From Candidatus Sumerlaeia bacterium (GTDB lineage Bacteria; Sumerlaeota; Sumerlaeia; JADFCW01), in assembly GCA_026415575.1 (NCBI GenBank), contig JAOAGV010000002.1:30308-94307 (forward strand): a stretch of 64,000 bases of DNA, read 5' to 3'. Shown in pieces: positions 27,165 to 36,795 of this stretch. Under the pieces are notes generated by a model. That model was not told the DNA's origin and did not search any database. It saw only the letters and a list, made by a program, of their open reading frames with translations. The translations under genes and the position numbers were made by a program. The stretch's first letter is position 1. Each line of letters begins with the position of its first letter.

Positions 27165-28625
27165 ATGAATCGCTCCGTTGATCGTCGAAATTTTCTGCGG
27201 GACTTGACCGCGGGAACCGCTGCCCTGACATGGCCGTCTATCGGCACGGCGTTTGGGGCAACCCAGAGTGGCAAATCCGACAAGCCACTGAACGTGCTTT
27301 TCCTGTTCGCCGACCAGATGCATGCCTTTGCCATGGGTTGCATGGGCAATCCGGAAATCCGAACTCCCAATCTGGACCGGCTGGCCGCCGAAGGAACGCT
27401 CTTGCGCAACACCTATTCGTGCGCGCCCGTCTGCACACCGTTTCGCGCCGCACTGCTTACCGGCCTTTATGGCTCGCAGACCGGTATTCTGACCAACGCC
27501 ATGCCGCTTCCGGCGGGCGAACCCACCATTGCCGACTGCTTCAATGCCGGCGGCTATCGCACCAGCTATATCGGAAAGTGGCATTTGGGCGGAGCAGGCA
27601 ACAAGGCTGTGCCGCCGCAGCTGCGCGGGGGATTTCAGGAGTTCATCGGCTATCAATGCTACAACGATTTCATCAACAATGTCTGTTTCTACGACGAGGA
27701 AGGCAGGGAGCACGTCTTCCACAAGCATCGCACGGACGTGACGACCGACCTTGCGATCTCGCGTTTGGAGCGGCTGGCCGGAAAGCCCTTTCTGCTGATG
27801 GTGTCCTATCAGAACCCGCACTATCCACTGCAACCGAGCCCCGAATTCGAGGCGATGTATCGCGACACCAAGATCACACGTCGGCCCAACTGCCGTGACA
27901 TTGATCCCTACACGCCGACGGCCAGTCCGCCCGCACCCACGCCGCCGGAAAAAGACCCGATCTTTCAAAAATACGGCAACAATCTCGACCTCTATCTGCG
28001 CCTTTACTATGCCATGGTGACCCAATTGGACGCCAACATCGGCCGATTGATGGCGGCGTTGGACCGTCTGGGCCTGCGCGACAATACCGTGGTCATCTTC
28101 ACCTCCGATCACGGCGACATGCAGGGCAGCCATGGCGCCAAGAACAAAAGCCTGCCGTGGGAAGAATCCACACGGATTCCCGGCATTGTGCGCGATCCAC
28201 TGGGCGTGCGCGGACAGGTCTGCGACCGGTTGATTTCGAGTGTGGACTTTCTGCCGACTTGTTTGGCCTACGCCGGCCTGCCGCCCAAACGCACGGCCGC
28301 GGGGCTTGATTTTTCGCCACTGACACGCAGCAGACAACTGCCCGTCGCGGATCGGCCGATCTTTTCGGAAATGAACAATTGGTGCATGGTCCGACAGGGC
28401 CGCTACAAGCTGGTCTGCGAGCGGCCTTCGCTCGCTCCCAAAAACCTCTTCGATCTCGAAGCCGATCCCTACGAGATGAATGATCTCGTTGCTGACGCGG
28501 CCCACGCAGCCACGCGGGACAAACTGCATGAGACCCTACGGGCTTGGAATTCGCGCGTGACCGCTCGCAATGTGACGAGGCCTGAAAAAAAAGATAAAGC
28601 CCGGAAGAAAAAACAGGTAGCGTGA
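27165..28625 (+). CDS. Sulfatase, Tat-exported
   Basis: RRNFLRDLTAGTAALTWPSIGTAFGA; LFADQMHAFAMGCMGNPEIRTPNLDRLAAEG; CxPxR formylglycine motif CTPFRAALLTG; SDHGDMQGSHG. Confidence 0.95.
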   Translation: MNRSVDRRNFLRDLTAGTAALTWPSIGTAFGATQSGKSDKPLNVLFLFADQMHAFAMGCMGNPEIRTPNLDRLAAEGTLLRNTYSCAPVCTPFRAALLTGLYGSQTGILTNAMPLPAGEPTIADCFNAGGYRTSYIGKWHLGGAGNKAVPPQLRGGFQEFIGYQCYNDFINNVCFYDEEGREHVFHKHRTDVTTDLAISRLERLAGKPFLLMVSYQNPHYPLQPSPEFEAMYRDTKITRRPNCRDIDPYTPTASPPAPTPPEKDPIFQKYGNNLDLYLRLYYAMVTQLDANIGRLMAALDRLGLRDNTVVIFTSDHGDMQGSHGAKNKSLPWEESTRIPGIVRDPLGVRGQVCDRLISSVDFLPTCLAYAGLPPKRTAAGLDFSPLTRSRQLPVADRPIFSEMNNWCMVRQGRYKLVCERPSLAPKNLFDLEADPYEMNDLVADAAHAATRDKLHETLRAWNSRVTARNVTRPEKKDKARKKKQVA

Positions 28626-28807
28626 GAGGAAGATAGACAGCAAACAGGCAAGCGGCATCGTTTTGGCTCCGCCGGACGGACAATTGAATAGCACCCCGCC
28701 ACCGCAATTGGACCGCCGGTGGGAGCGGCCGGCTGAACAAAATCTACGACTGAAGTCGTTGTGAAAAATGCGGGCCAATCCTTGGCCCTGTCAATATGCG
28801 GCGGAGA

Positions 28808-29962
28808 TCACAGCAGACGAATGGGGCGGCGAACCATTGGCTCGCTGTTCGGCGTCTGGGCTTCGCACGTCCGGCAGCGCCCTGCAAGGTCGTGATAATA
28901 GAGGCGGCGGCGAAGGTCCAGATAGGCGGGGCTGTTCCAAATCTCCTCGAAGGGGGACGCGGAGAGATTGCCGAAGGGCGGGTCGTTCTGGCGATGGCTG
29001 CACGGATGCACGTCACCGTTGGGCGAGATGAACAGCATCATCCACGGGGAGGCGCAGTAGATGTTTTCGCCGGCGGGCTCGACACGCTGCGAGGTTACGC
29101 GCGCACCGGTGCCCGCCAAATCGCTGCTTCGGCTTTGCTGCAACCGGCGCTCGCGCGGGACACCGGCGTCGGCGGCCAGTTCTTCGGGCGTGAACGGCGC
29201 GGGCAGCAACACGCGCATGGGGCTGTCAACGATGGCACGCCGGGCGTCTTCGTAAGCGGCGGCGTAAAGTTCCGGCGCAAGAAGCAGCGAATCGGGATTG
29301 TCGCGCGACCGTGGCATGACGTGGACAAAGGTTACGTCCTCAGCGCCCAATTCGCGGCACAATTCCAGAAAAGGCACAATCTCGCCGACGTTTCGCTTCA
29401 TCAGGACAAAGTTGATAAACAGGTGCGGCAGGTCGCTTCCGGCACGGCGTTTCATGGCCTGCAGGGTGCGGACGTTGGACAGCACGCGGTCGAAGAGGTC
29501 CGCGCCGCGAATGTCGCGGTAGGTCTGCCGCGTGGCACCGTCGAGCGAAACGCTGAGCACAACCATGCGATGGCGAATCAATGCGGCAGAGACCTTCTCG
29601 CTCAAGAGCACGCCGTTGGTTACAATCCCCCATTCCGGCACTTCATGGCGCGCGGCAATCTCAAGGAGTCCCTCGAATTCCGGATGCATCAGTGGCTCGT
29701 AGGCGCAGGAAAGCGCCAAGTGATATGCATGGGGAAAGACTTGGGCGGCGATGCGCTCGAAGAGAGCAGGCGGCATGATCTGTGGCGGTGCACCGGACTC
29801 GGCCGCCGCCGAATAGGGACACATGAAGCACCGGAGATTGCAGCGATTGATGATGTCCATGCGGACAAGGAGCGTGCGTCCGGGGGATGAAAGATCATAG
29901 CGAAACCGGCGGGCGGGTCGGCGGAACAGTCGCGCGCAAAGTTGTTTTACACCGTTTTTCAT
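28808..29962 (-). CDS. Radical SAM protein with SPASM-like C-terminus
   Basis: CNLRCFMCPY; GIVTNGVLLSEKV; C-terminal Cys cluster YCASPWMMLFISPNGDVHPCSHRQ...RCRTCE. Confidence 0.92.
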   Translation of the reverse strand: MKNGVKQLCARLFRRPARRFRYDLSSPGRTLLVRMDIINRCNLRCFMCPYSAAAESGAPPQIMPPALFERIAAQVFPHAYHLALSCAYEPLMHPEFEGLLEIAARHEVPEWGIVTNGVLLSEKVSAALIRHRMVVLSVSLDGATRQTYRDIRGADLFDRVLSNVRTLQAMKRRAGSDLPHLFINFVLMKRNVGEIVPFLELCRELGAEDVTFVHVMPRSRDNPDSLLLAPELYAAAYEDARRAIVDSPMRVLLPAPFTPEELAADAGVPRERRLQQSRSSDLAGTGARVTSQRVEPAGENIYCASPWMMLFISPNGDVHPCSHRQNDPPFGNLSASPFEEIWNSPAYLDLRRRLYYHDLAGRCRTCEAQTPNSEPMVRRPIRLL

Positions 29963-30069
29963 CCCTTTATTCCGAGGAAGCCTCTGCGCAGTTCAGAATC
30001 ACTTTCCGTTCTTGCCTCTGAAATCCAAAATCCTGCCTGCGGAATCCCCAGAGCGAGCCAAAGTATAAT

Positions 30070-30485
30070 GGAGTGGGTCTGTAAGCCGAATTCTGTACCG
30101 GCGGCGCGCGGCCGCCGGCGGCAGTCATTCCTCTGGGACCGGCGTTGCCGCCGGCCTCAAGCAGCCTACCCGGGGATTCAGAGACACGGCGGTCGGGGAC
30201 ACGTCCCCACCGCCCGCATCTCGCGCGACGGGCCGCCGCTTTCCCCCTATTTGGCCTTGCACCGGGTGGGGTTTGCCAGGCCGTCGTGTCGCCACGACGC
30301 CGGTGCGCTCTTGCCGCACCGTTTCACCCTTGCCGGCATACACCGGCGGACTGTTCTCTGTTGCACTTTCCGTCGGGTCGCCCCGCCTTCCGGTTGGGAA
30401 GCACCCTGCCCTGCGGTGTTCGGACTTTCCTCCGCGAAGCGCGCCAAAAAGGACGCCGGTTCGCGGCGACTGCCCGACCCACTCC
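30070..30485 (-). ncRNA. rnpB: RNase P RNA (bacterial type A)
   Basis: Minus strand: 5' GGAGTGGGT...GAGGAAAGTCCGAACACCGCAGGGCAGGGTGC...AAAGTGCAACAGAGA...AAGGGTGAAACGGTGCGG...GCAAGGCCAAATAGGGG...GGGTAGGCTGCTTGAG...ACAGAATTCGGCTTACAGACCCACTCC 3'; ends pair as P1. Confidence 0.97.
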
Positions 30486-30596
30486 AAGAAATCAAGAATA
30501 AGCCCCACCTGCCCCATCATGCAATCAGAAAAGGTGCATCGCGGCGTTGGGGCGCCGCGGGCGATGCCCCCACGTGGGGCGTGGTTCATCTGCCTC

Positions 30597-30738
30597 TTTG
30601 GACTGCGGCAGCCATGCTGCCGCTTTGGTTCGTCACGACATTTTACCGGCCGAATGTTCCCGTTTCCGGCAGCAAGAACGTCTCACCACACGACCGGCGA
30701 TGAAAGCAACGTGGGAGCGTGGCTGCGCGCAATCCAAA
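30597..30738. mobile_element. REPIN/MITE-like element, family I (right arm degenerate)
   Basis: TTTGGACTGCGGCAGCCATGCTGCCGCTTTGG ... GAAAGCAACGTGGGAGCGTGGCTGCGCGCAATCCAAA. Confidence 0.7.
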
Positions 30739-30889
30739 TAGGAGCCTCTCCGGCCGCTCCCTCCAGAGGGCCAGCTTCTGCAAGCGGCTCGAAAGCCTGC
30801 AGTATCTGCAACATCAACAAAAGCCCAAAACCCGCTTGCTCCGGCAAGGTTTTCTGCATGGCCGCCCGCGTTGTTGCGAGAAATGCGGG

Positions 30890-32323
30890 TTAGGAATAGG
30901 CGGTCCAAGAAGTCGCGCGCAGATTGACGGGCGATGCGTTATACCGCAGCGAAATCGTCTGGTAGCGCTGGCCGATGGTCGGGGCGGAAAAGTCGGCATG
31001 CTCATGGACGCCGAGACTCTGGAAGCGGGTGCCGCCGTGACTATAAACGATCCCCGACGGTGGATTGTCAGCCTGTGCGGCCTCGTGCAGGTAGTTGTCG
31101 GCATTGGGCAGCCGATTCGCCACAGAAGTGGCCTTGCCGGTTTGATTGGGATCATTATAAGCAGCAACGAGAAGGTCGTAGGCGACCGTATCTATGGCAA
31201 CGGGGTCGAGGGAAAGCAACAGGCTGGCTGTATAGTGGTTGCCAAAGGGAGCAGAAGTCCAGCGCACGGGCGTCGTATCCAGGGACATTGCCCCATACAG
31301 ACCGTCCATCAGGTATAAAAGCGTCTTGCCGCCGATTTCCGGACTCCCCATGATATCCACCAGCGGATTGTATCTCGGAAGATTGCCCACGGACGTATTC
31401 AACGGGTCTATATACGTATGGTCCTTGCCGGTGTTGATCGTGCCATAGTGGTTTTTGGCACAGAGCGTCACGCCGGCAGTGGCGTGTCCTTTCAGCAAGG
31501 GAACATTGATCAGGTATTTGGCGTCTTTGACGACCGTTGGAATCTGAGCCCCGCAGGAGTTGCTGACGGCATACGTGAGAACATTGCCGGTGAGCACCTT
31601 GGCGGTTCTGCCATTGCCGCCGTAACTGTCCACCCAGACGACGTTGAGGAACTGGCCTCCGGGGGCGCGGCAGTAGTTAAAAATGCGGTCCGGTATCCGG
31701 CCGCGGTTGATGCTGGCATAGGTTGCATCATAGACAACCAGAGAGGCTCCGGGAATTCCCGCCTCTAAAATCAGGCTTTTCAGAAGTGCCAACACCAAGT
31801 GTTGTGTGGCGTCCGGCTGATTGTCATTGGGGTCGTGGGCATTGTTGAGATTGATCTTGATGGCGATGGACTCGCCGGGCGTATAGCCTGCAGCACCGCG
31901 GTTGAAGTGGCGAAAGAGCGCATTCCATGCGGCGGTGTCCGTGCCCGCATCAGTCAAGTTGCGCAAACCGAGCGAGAGCATCTGTTCAACCCGCGCTTGA
32001 TCAGTGTTGGCGTCCTCCCACCAGTAGCCGCTACCCGTCCATTTGACGGCTTGCGGGTCGTGCTGCCAGACCACTCGGCCTTCCTTGCCGCGCATGCCGC
32101 GCGGGACACCGATGGCGGGGCCGCGAAGACCAGGCAATTCCGAACGGGCCACGCCTAACGAAGGCGTTAGAATAAGCAGACCTGCCGCACCAACGCCGGA
32201 GCGAACGAATGCCCGCCGATTGCAATGGGTCCTCTTCGTAGTCGCGGCGTGTTTTGCTGGGGCGGTCGAATCCTGAAAACAGACTCCGCGCCCTCGAAGA
32301 AGATTCTTGTTCCTGCGCGCCAT
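30890..32323 (-). CDS. DUF362 family protein, Tat-exported
   Basis: NRRAFVRSGVGAAGLLILTPSLGVA; IAIKINLNN; VVKDAKYLINVPLLKGHATAGVTLCAKNHYGTI; SLDPVAIDTVAYDLL. Confidence 0.8.
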   Translation of the reverse strand: MARRNKNLLRGRGVCFQDSTAPAKHAATTKRTHCNRRAFVRSGVGAAGLLILTPSLGVARSELPGLRGPAIGVPRGMRGKEGRVVWQHDPQAVKWTGSGYWWEDANTDQARVEQMLSLGLRNLTDAGTDTAAWNALFRHFNRGAAGYTPGESIAIKINLNNAHDPNDNQPDATQHLVLALLKSLILEAGIPGASLVVYDATYASINRGRIPDRIFNYCRAPGGQFLNVVWVDSYGGNGRTAKVLTGNVLTYAVSNSCGAQIPTVVKDAKYLINVPLLKGHATAGVTLCAKNHYGTINTGKDHTYIDPLNTSVGNLPRYNPLVDIMGSPEIGGKTLLYLMDGLYGAMSLDTTPVRWTSAPFGNHYTASLLLSLDPVAIDTVAYDLLVAAYNDPNQTGKATSVANRLPNADNYLHEAAQADNPPSGIVYSHGGTRFQSLGVHEHADFSAPTIGQRYQTISLRYNASPVNLRATSWTAYS

Positions 32324-32675
32324 GATCCACCTCCATGAAACGTACATTATTTCCCGCCCGCCGAATCCTCCATGCTCGGCGGGAGAAAAGCAGAATGCTG
32401 TCATTTACATGGAAAAGCCCGCTCTCGTGAATCCGACAGCAACGGCTGCGGCGCATCCGTCCGCAGAAGCCATCGCCCCTTCCCCACCATAGAGATGCTG
32501 GTGCAACATGCTGGGACGGGGCAAGGGAAAACGGCATCGGCCTCCAGTTAGAACTTGGATTATTGCGGGCAATGTTTGACGCATTTTCTAGGTTGAATGA
32601 GAGCCGCAAGGAACGTAGGGATTTTCATGAAAGCCGCAAGCAGGCGGCTTTCTGACTCTGGAGGTTGTTTTTGGA

Positions 32676-34142
32676 ATGAAAGCAAAAGTTTTCCTGATCG
32701 GCATACTTTGGGGAACCGTTCTTTTCCCCGCAGTTGGTCAAATACCCGTTCGCCCATCGCCCACCCCCGCGAGCAGGGTTCAAGCGCCGCGGGAAACACC
32801 CGCATCGCCGCGCACGACAGGCGTTTCGCCGGCGCGGCCAACTCGAACGCCCATCCGTGTGATCCGCGGCAGTCTGTGGCGCGGGCGAACCCAACCGACG
32901 ACGCTGACGCTCACGGCACCATCGCTTCGGGCAACGCCGGTGGCGCGCGCGGCCGCGCAAGCCACGACCACGACTGCCGCCGTCCGCACGTCAGCCGCGC
33001 CGCGCTCGACGGCCGCGTCCACCTCCCCGCTGCCGCTGCGGGTTCGCGGGCCGCGTCCGCCCGAAAAAATCATTGTCGCCGCAGTCGGCAAGGAACAACT
33101 CACTCTCAAAGACGTCGAGGATCAAATTGCTCTGATCAAAAGCCGCACGCTCAGCGGCCCGAAGGATGTCGTGGAACGCTACCGTCGGGCCTACGGCCGG
33201 CAGATTTACAACGATTGGGTGGATGCCACCCTTCTGGCCACCGAAGCGCGGGCGCGCGGCATCACGGTGACTCAGGAGGAAATGAACCTCTACATTCAGG
33301 GCACCGCGCTCGACAGCGGCCTGCGCATTCCGCTGTCCGAGCGCATCCGGCTTCTGGGCGTGGATGAAAAAAAGGTCGCCGCCATGCTGACCGACGCCAT
33401 TCTGGGTGACAAGCTGGTTCGCCAAGTCATCCGCGAGCGAATCACCGATGCCATGCTGGCCGAGGCTTACAATCGCAATCCGGGAATGTTCTGGTTCCCC
33501 CCGCGCCGCCATGCACGTCACCTATGCTGGACGTTGACCGGCACCGAGACGCCCGAGCAGTTGCGCGACATTCAGAAAAAAATGAACAGCATCCGGCGCC
33601 GGCTGGCTTGGTTTGGCGTCAAGATGGACAGCTATGCCCAGCCGGATTACTCAATGCCGAATTTGGTGTATCGAGACTTGGGGTGGCTGGCCGTGGGCGA
33701 AGCCATTACAGAAAAAGAAAAGTTTATCTATGACGTGGTGTTTCGGTTGGCGGGAGTAACGCCGGGGCGCGAGCCGCAGTATGCATTGAAGGTCGGCCAG
33801 ATCAGCGAGGTGCTGCAATCGCCGGCCGGCTTCCATATTTTTGAAATCCTCGAAGAGCAGCCCGGCCGCCGCAAGACGCTTGAAGAAGCGCGCCTCGATG
33901 TCGAACATACCTTTTTCAATCAGGTGCGCGAAGGTCTGATCAAAGAACTCGAAAAAAAGTATCGTACGTATCGCGATCCTGAGGGGTTTTTCGAGAGCGA
34001 ACCCGTGGCGCCCGAAGAACTGGAGCCGGCTATCTCGGGCCGGATCGGCTCGGCGCCGCCCGTCCTACCTTCCACTGCTGCACCGCTGGTAATTCCACCC
34101 TCGCTGCCGGCAAGACCGGCCTCACCTCCGGCTGCGAAATAA
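32676..34142 (+). CDS. SurA-like / PpiC-type peptidyl-prolyl isomerase, periplasmic
   Basis: Signal peptide, Thr/Pro/Ala-rich linker, SurA-N-like EKIIVAAVGKEQLTLKDVEDQIALIKSR and PPIase-like LKVGQISEVLQSPAGFHIFEILEEQPGR. Confidence 0.8.
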   Translation: MKAKVFLIGILWGTVLFPAVGQIPVRPSPTPASRVQAPRETPASPRTTGVSPARPTRTPIRVIRGSLWRGRTQPTTLTLTAPSLRATPVARAAAQATTTTAAVRTSAAPRSTAASTSPLPLRVRGPRPPEKIIVAAVGKEQLTLKDVEDQIALIKSRTLSGPKDVVERYRRAYGRQIYNDWVDATLLATEARARGITVTQEEMNLYIQGTALDSGLRIPLSERIRLLGVDEKKVAAMLTDAILGDKLVRQVIRERITDAMLAEAYNRNPGMFWFPPRRHARHLCWTLTGTETPEQLRDIQKKMNSIRRRLAWFGVKMDSYAQPDYSMPNLVYRDLGWLAVGEAITEKEKFIYDVVFRLAGVTPGREPQYALKVGQISEVLQSPAGFHIFEILEEQPGRRKTLEEARLDVEHTFFNQVREGLIKELEKKYRTYRDPEGFFESEPVAPEELEPAISGRIGSAPPVLPSTAAPLVIPPSLPARPASPPAAK

Positions 34143-34309
34143 CGCACGACCGAGACCGTGTGCGACCTCCTGCTGCGCTCCATCGAAATATCCGCGCGGA
34201 CGCATGTCCGTTCTTTGTGGTTGACCATTGGATTTGGATTCAAGATGTCTTCTGATTTGTTTGCGTGCGAGGTAGAATGCCCTGCGACTTGCATGCAGGA
34301 ATAGGGGGT

Positions 34310-34329
34310 GCAGGGCGCATATGCCCTGC
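34310..34329. promoter_or_regulatory. Hairpin just upstream of lpxC
   Basis: GCAGGGC-GCATAT-GCCCTGC, 7-bp perfect stem, about 20 nt before the proposed TTG start. Confidence 0.4.
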
Positions 34330-34351
34330 CGACCAATGGAAGGTAAATCCC

Positions 34352-35293
34352 TTGGCTTTCGAGTCGCCATATCAGCATACATTGGGCGGAGAGGTTGTTC
34401 TCAGCGGAGTTGGCGTTCATTCGGGCCAGCCGGCGCGGTTGCGTCTCCTGCCGTCCGAGCCGGATACCGGGCTTCGGTTTCGGCGTGTGGACCTGCCGGG
34501 CGCTCCCGAGATCCCGGCGACGCTGGACTATGTTCTGGCGGATCAATTGGCCCGCCGGACAACCCTCGGACTCGGGCGGACGGTCTCGGTGGCTACGGTC
34601 GAGCACTTGCTGGCCTGCTGTCTGGCTCTCGGCGTTGACAACGCCGTGTTCGAGGTCAATGCCGAGGAGATGCCGTTTTTTGACGGCAGTGCGCAATCGC
34701 TTGCGCACGGGATCCAGCAGGTGGGCGTCGTAGCCCAGAACCGGGCCCGCCAGCCCATGACGATCCATGAGCCGGTGGTGTTCAACCGCTATCCGGTGCA
34801 GATGGCGGCCTTCCCGTCGCACACCCTTCGGATCACGTATTTTCTGGATTTCGACAGCGCGGCCATTCCCAAACAATCGGGCCACTATGAAATTACAGGC
34901 GAGTCGTTTTTGCGGGAATTGTCGCCCGCCCGCACGTTCTGCTTGTGGCAGGATGTGCAGCCGCTCTTGGAACAAGGGCTGATCAAGGGCGGCAGCCTCG
35001 ACTGCGCAATTGTCATAGACGGCGACCGCTTGCTCAATGGCCCGTTGCGGTTCCCCGATGAGTGTGTGCGCCACAAGGCGATAGATTTGCTGGGCGACTT
35101 GTGCCTGCTGGGCCGGCCGATTCGGGCGCACCTGACGGCTTGGCGCGCGGGCCATTTGTGGCATTTCCAGTTTCTGCGGGAATTGCAAAACGCCCTTGTC
35201 GCCGTCGAAAACAGTCCTCGCACTCCGTGCGAGAAACAGGTCATGAGCAGTCCCGACATGCGGACTCAAAACAAGGAGGCCTTTGCGCCATGA
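34352..35293 (+). CDS. lpxC: UDP-3-O-acyl-N-acetylglucosamine deacetylase
   Basis: QHTLGGEVVLSGVGVHSGQPARLRLLP; SVATVEHLLACCLALGVDNA; EMPFFDGSA; HKAIDLLGDLCLLGRPIRAHL. Proposed TTG start. Confidence 0.95.
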   Translation: MAFESPYQHTLGGEVVLSGVGVHSGQPARLRLLPSEPDTGLRFRRVDLPGAPEIPATLDYVLADQLARRTTLGLGRTVSVATVEHLLACCLALGVDNAVFEVNAEEMPFFDGSAQSLAHGIQQVGVVAQNRARQPMTIHEPVVFNRYPVQMAAFPSHTLRITYFLDFDSAAIPKQSGHYEITGESFLRELSPARTFCLWQDVQPLLEQGLIKGGSLDCAIVIDGDRLLNGPLRFPDECVRHKAIDLLGDLCLLGRPIRAHLTAWRAGHLWHFQFLRELQNALVAVENSPRTPCEKQVMSSPDMRTQNKEAFAP

Positions 35294-35751
35294 ATGAATT
35301 GGAAATGCCCCAAGTGGTGGATATTCTGGGCGTGATGAAACAGCTGCCCCACCGTTATCCGTTCCTGTTGGTGGACCGTGTTGTGGAGTGGGAAGCCGGA
35401 AAGCGTTTGGTTGCGATCAAGAATGTTACGATCAACGAGCCGTTTTTTCAGGGGCATTTTCCGGGCGAGCCGGTCATGCCGGGCGTGTTGATCGTCGAGG
35501 CCATGGCGCAAACGGGCGGGCTGCTGATTGGTCTGTCGCGGCCGGACGAGACAGGTTTGCTCTATTTGCTGGCCAGTGTGCGCAATGCACGGTTCCGCAA
35601 GCCGGTTCGACCGGGGGATCAGTTGCGACTGGAAGTAATCAGCGACTCGGTGCGTTCGATTGCGCCGCGGGTCGAGGCGAAAGCGCGCGTGGGCGACGTG
35701 ATTGTAGCCGAAGCGGAAATAATGTTTGCCTTGGCGCGGCGCGAGAAGTAG
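35290..35751 (+). CDS. fabZ: 3-hydroxyacyl-[acyl-carrier-protein] dehydratase
   Basis: LPHRYPFLLVDRVVEWEAGKRLVAIKNVTINEPFFQGHFPGEPVMPGVLIVEAMAQTGG; ATGA overlap with lpxC. Confidence 0.97.
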   Translation: MNELEMPQVVDILGVMKQLPHRYPFLLVDRVVEWEAGKRLVAIKNVTINEPFFQGHFPGEPVMPGVLIVEAMAQTGGLLIGLSRPDETGLLYLLASVRNARFRKPVRPGDQLRLEVISDSVRSIAPRVEAKARVGDVIVAEAEIMFALARREK

Positions 35752-35984
35752 GAGTTCTCAATTGAACGGCGTTGGGGGAAAACGCCGGGCGGGCTGAGGC
35801 AATACACCACAATGCTCTGAAATCGCCTCCGCGCAAGGACACGCACGCGGCGGCAACCCCGGTGATGGACTGCAATACGCATCCCCGCCGCACACAAGAA
35901 TTCTGAACGGAGAAACATCCTCTGGGCCGGAAGAAAGACATCCGAGGGCGCACACTGGAAACGCCCCAAATCCACCCCTCGGCC

Positions 35985-36752
35985 ATGATAGACCCGACGG
36001 CGCGCGTCGAGGCGGGCGTGGTAATCGAACCCTATGCCATTGTGGGCCGCCATGTCCACATTGGCGAGCAAACGCGGATTGGGGCCTTTAGCGTTATTGG
36101 CGATTATACGATTATCGGCCCCCACAACCGCATTTACCATCATGCCTCGGTGGGCACGGATTCGCAGGACCTAAAGTATAAGGGCGAACAAAGCTATCTG
36201 GTCATAGGGGAGGGAAATATCATCCGCGAGTACGCCACGCTGAACCGGGCAACCGGCGCGGGCGAAAAAACGGTGGTTGGCAACCATAGCGTGTTTATGG
36301 CCTACAGCCACCTCGCCCACAACTCGCGGGTCGGCGACCACTGCGTCATTGCCAACGCCGCCGAGATCGGCGGCCATGTCGTGGTCGAAGACTATGCGAT
36401 TCTGGGCGGACTGGCCGCCATTCACCAGTTCTGCCGCATTGGGGCACATTCCTTGGTTGGTGCCGGCAGCAAGGTGACCATGGATGTTCCGCCGTTCCTG
36501 CTGGTGGATGGCCATCCGGTGCGGCCGCAAGGCTTGAACGTTGTCGGATTGCGGCGTCGCGGATTCACACGCGAGGAAATGCGCGAGTTGGAACGCGCCT
36601 ACGAAATTGTGTATGACAGGTCGTTGCGGGTCGCCGAGGCCATTGAGCACCTGCGCCGGCAGTTCAAAGGTTCGCGCCATGTGGAGCAGATCGCCGCGTT
36701 TCTCGAACAGTCCCGGCGCGGCATTATCCGCCCGATAAAAAAGAAGAAGTAG
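35985..36752 (+). CDS. lpxA: Acyl-[ACP]-UDP-N-acetylglucosamine O-acyltransferase
   Basis: Hexapeptide repeats; HHASVGTDSQDLKYKGEQSYLVIGEGNIIREYATLNRAT; IGGLAAIHQFCRIGAHSLVGAGSKV; GLNVVGLRRRGFTREEMREL. Confidence 0.96.
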   Translation: MIDPTARVEAGVVIEPYAIVGRHVHIGEQTRIGAFSVIGDYTIIGPHNRIYHHASVGTDSQDLKYKGEQSYLVIGEGNIIREYATLNRATGAGEKTVVGNHSVFMAYSHLAHNSRVGDHCVIANAAEIGGHVVVEDYAILGGLAAIHQFCRIGAHSLVGAGSKVTMDVPPFLLVDGHPVRPQGLNVVGLRRRGFTREEMRELERAYEIVYDRSLRVAEAIEHLRRQFKGSRHVEQIAAFLEQSRRGIIRPIKKKK

Positions 36753-36795
36753 CGCACACCGCTCATCCAGCGTAACATGTAAATTCGAGGACACC

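Noticed and set aside
26964-28529. 521-aa minus-strand ORF
   Set aside because: Antisense to the sulfatase.
28700-28740. Possible family II fragment (ATTGGACCGCCGGTGGGAGCGGCCGGC)
   Set aside because: Shares only a short GC-rich core; no partner arm, so not called.
29942-30703. 253-aa plus-strand ORF
   Set aside because: Lies across rnpB and a REPIN element; no protein-like features.
33920-35269. 449-aa minus-strand ORF
   Set aside because: Antisense to surA-like/lpxC.
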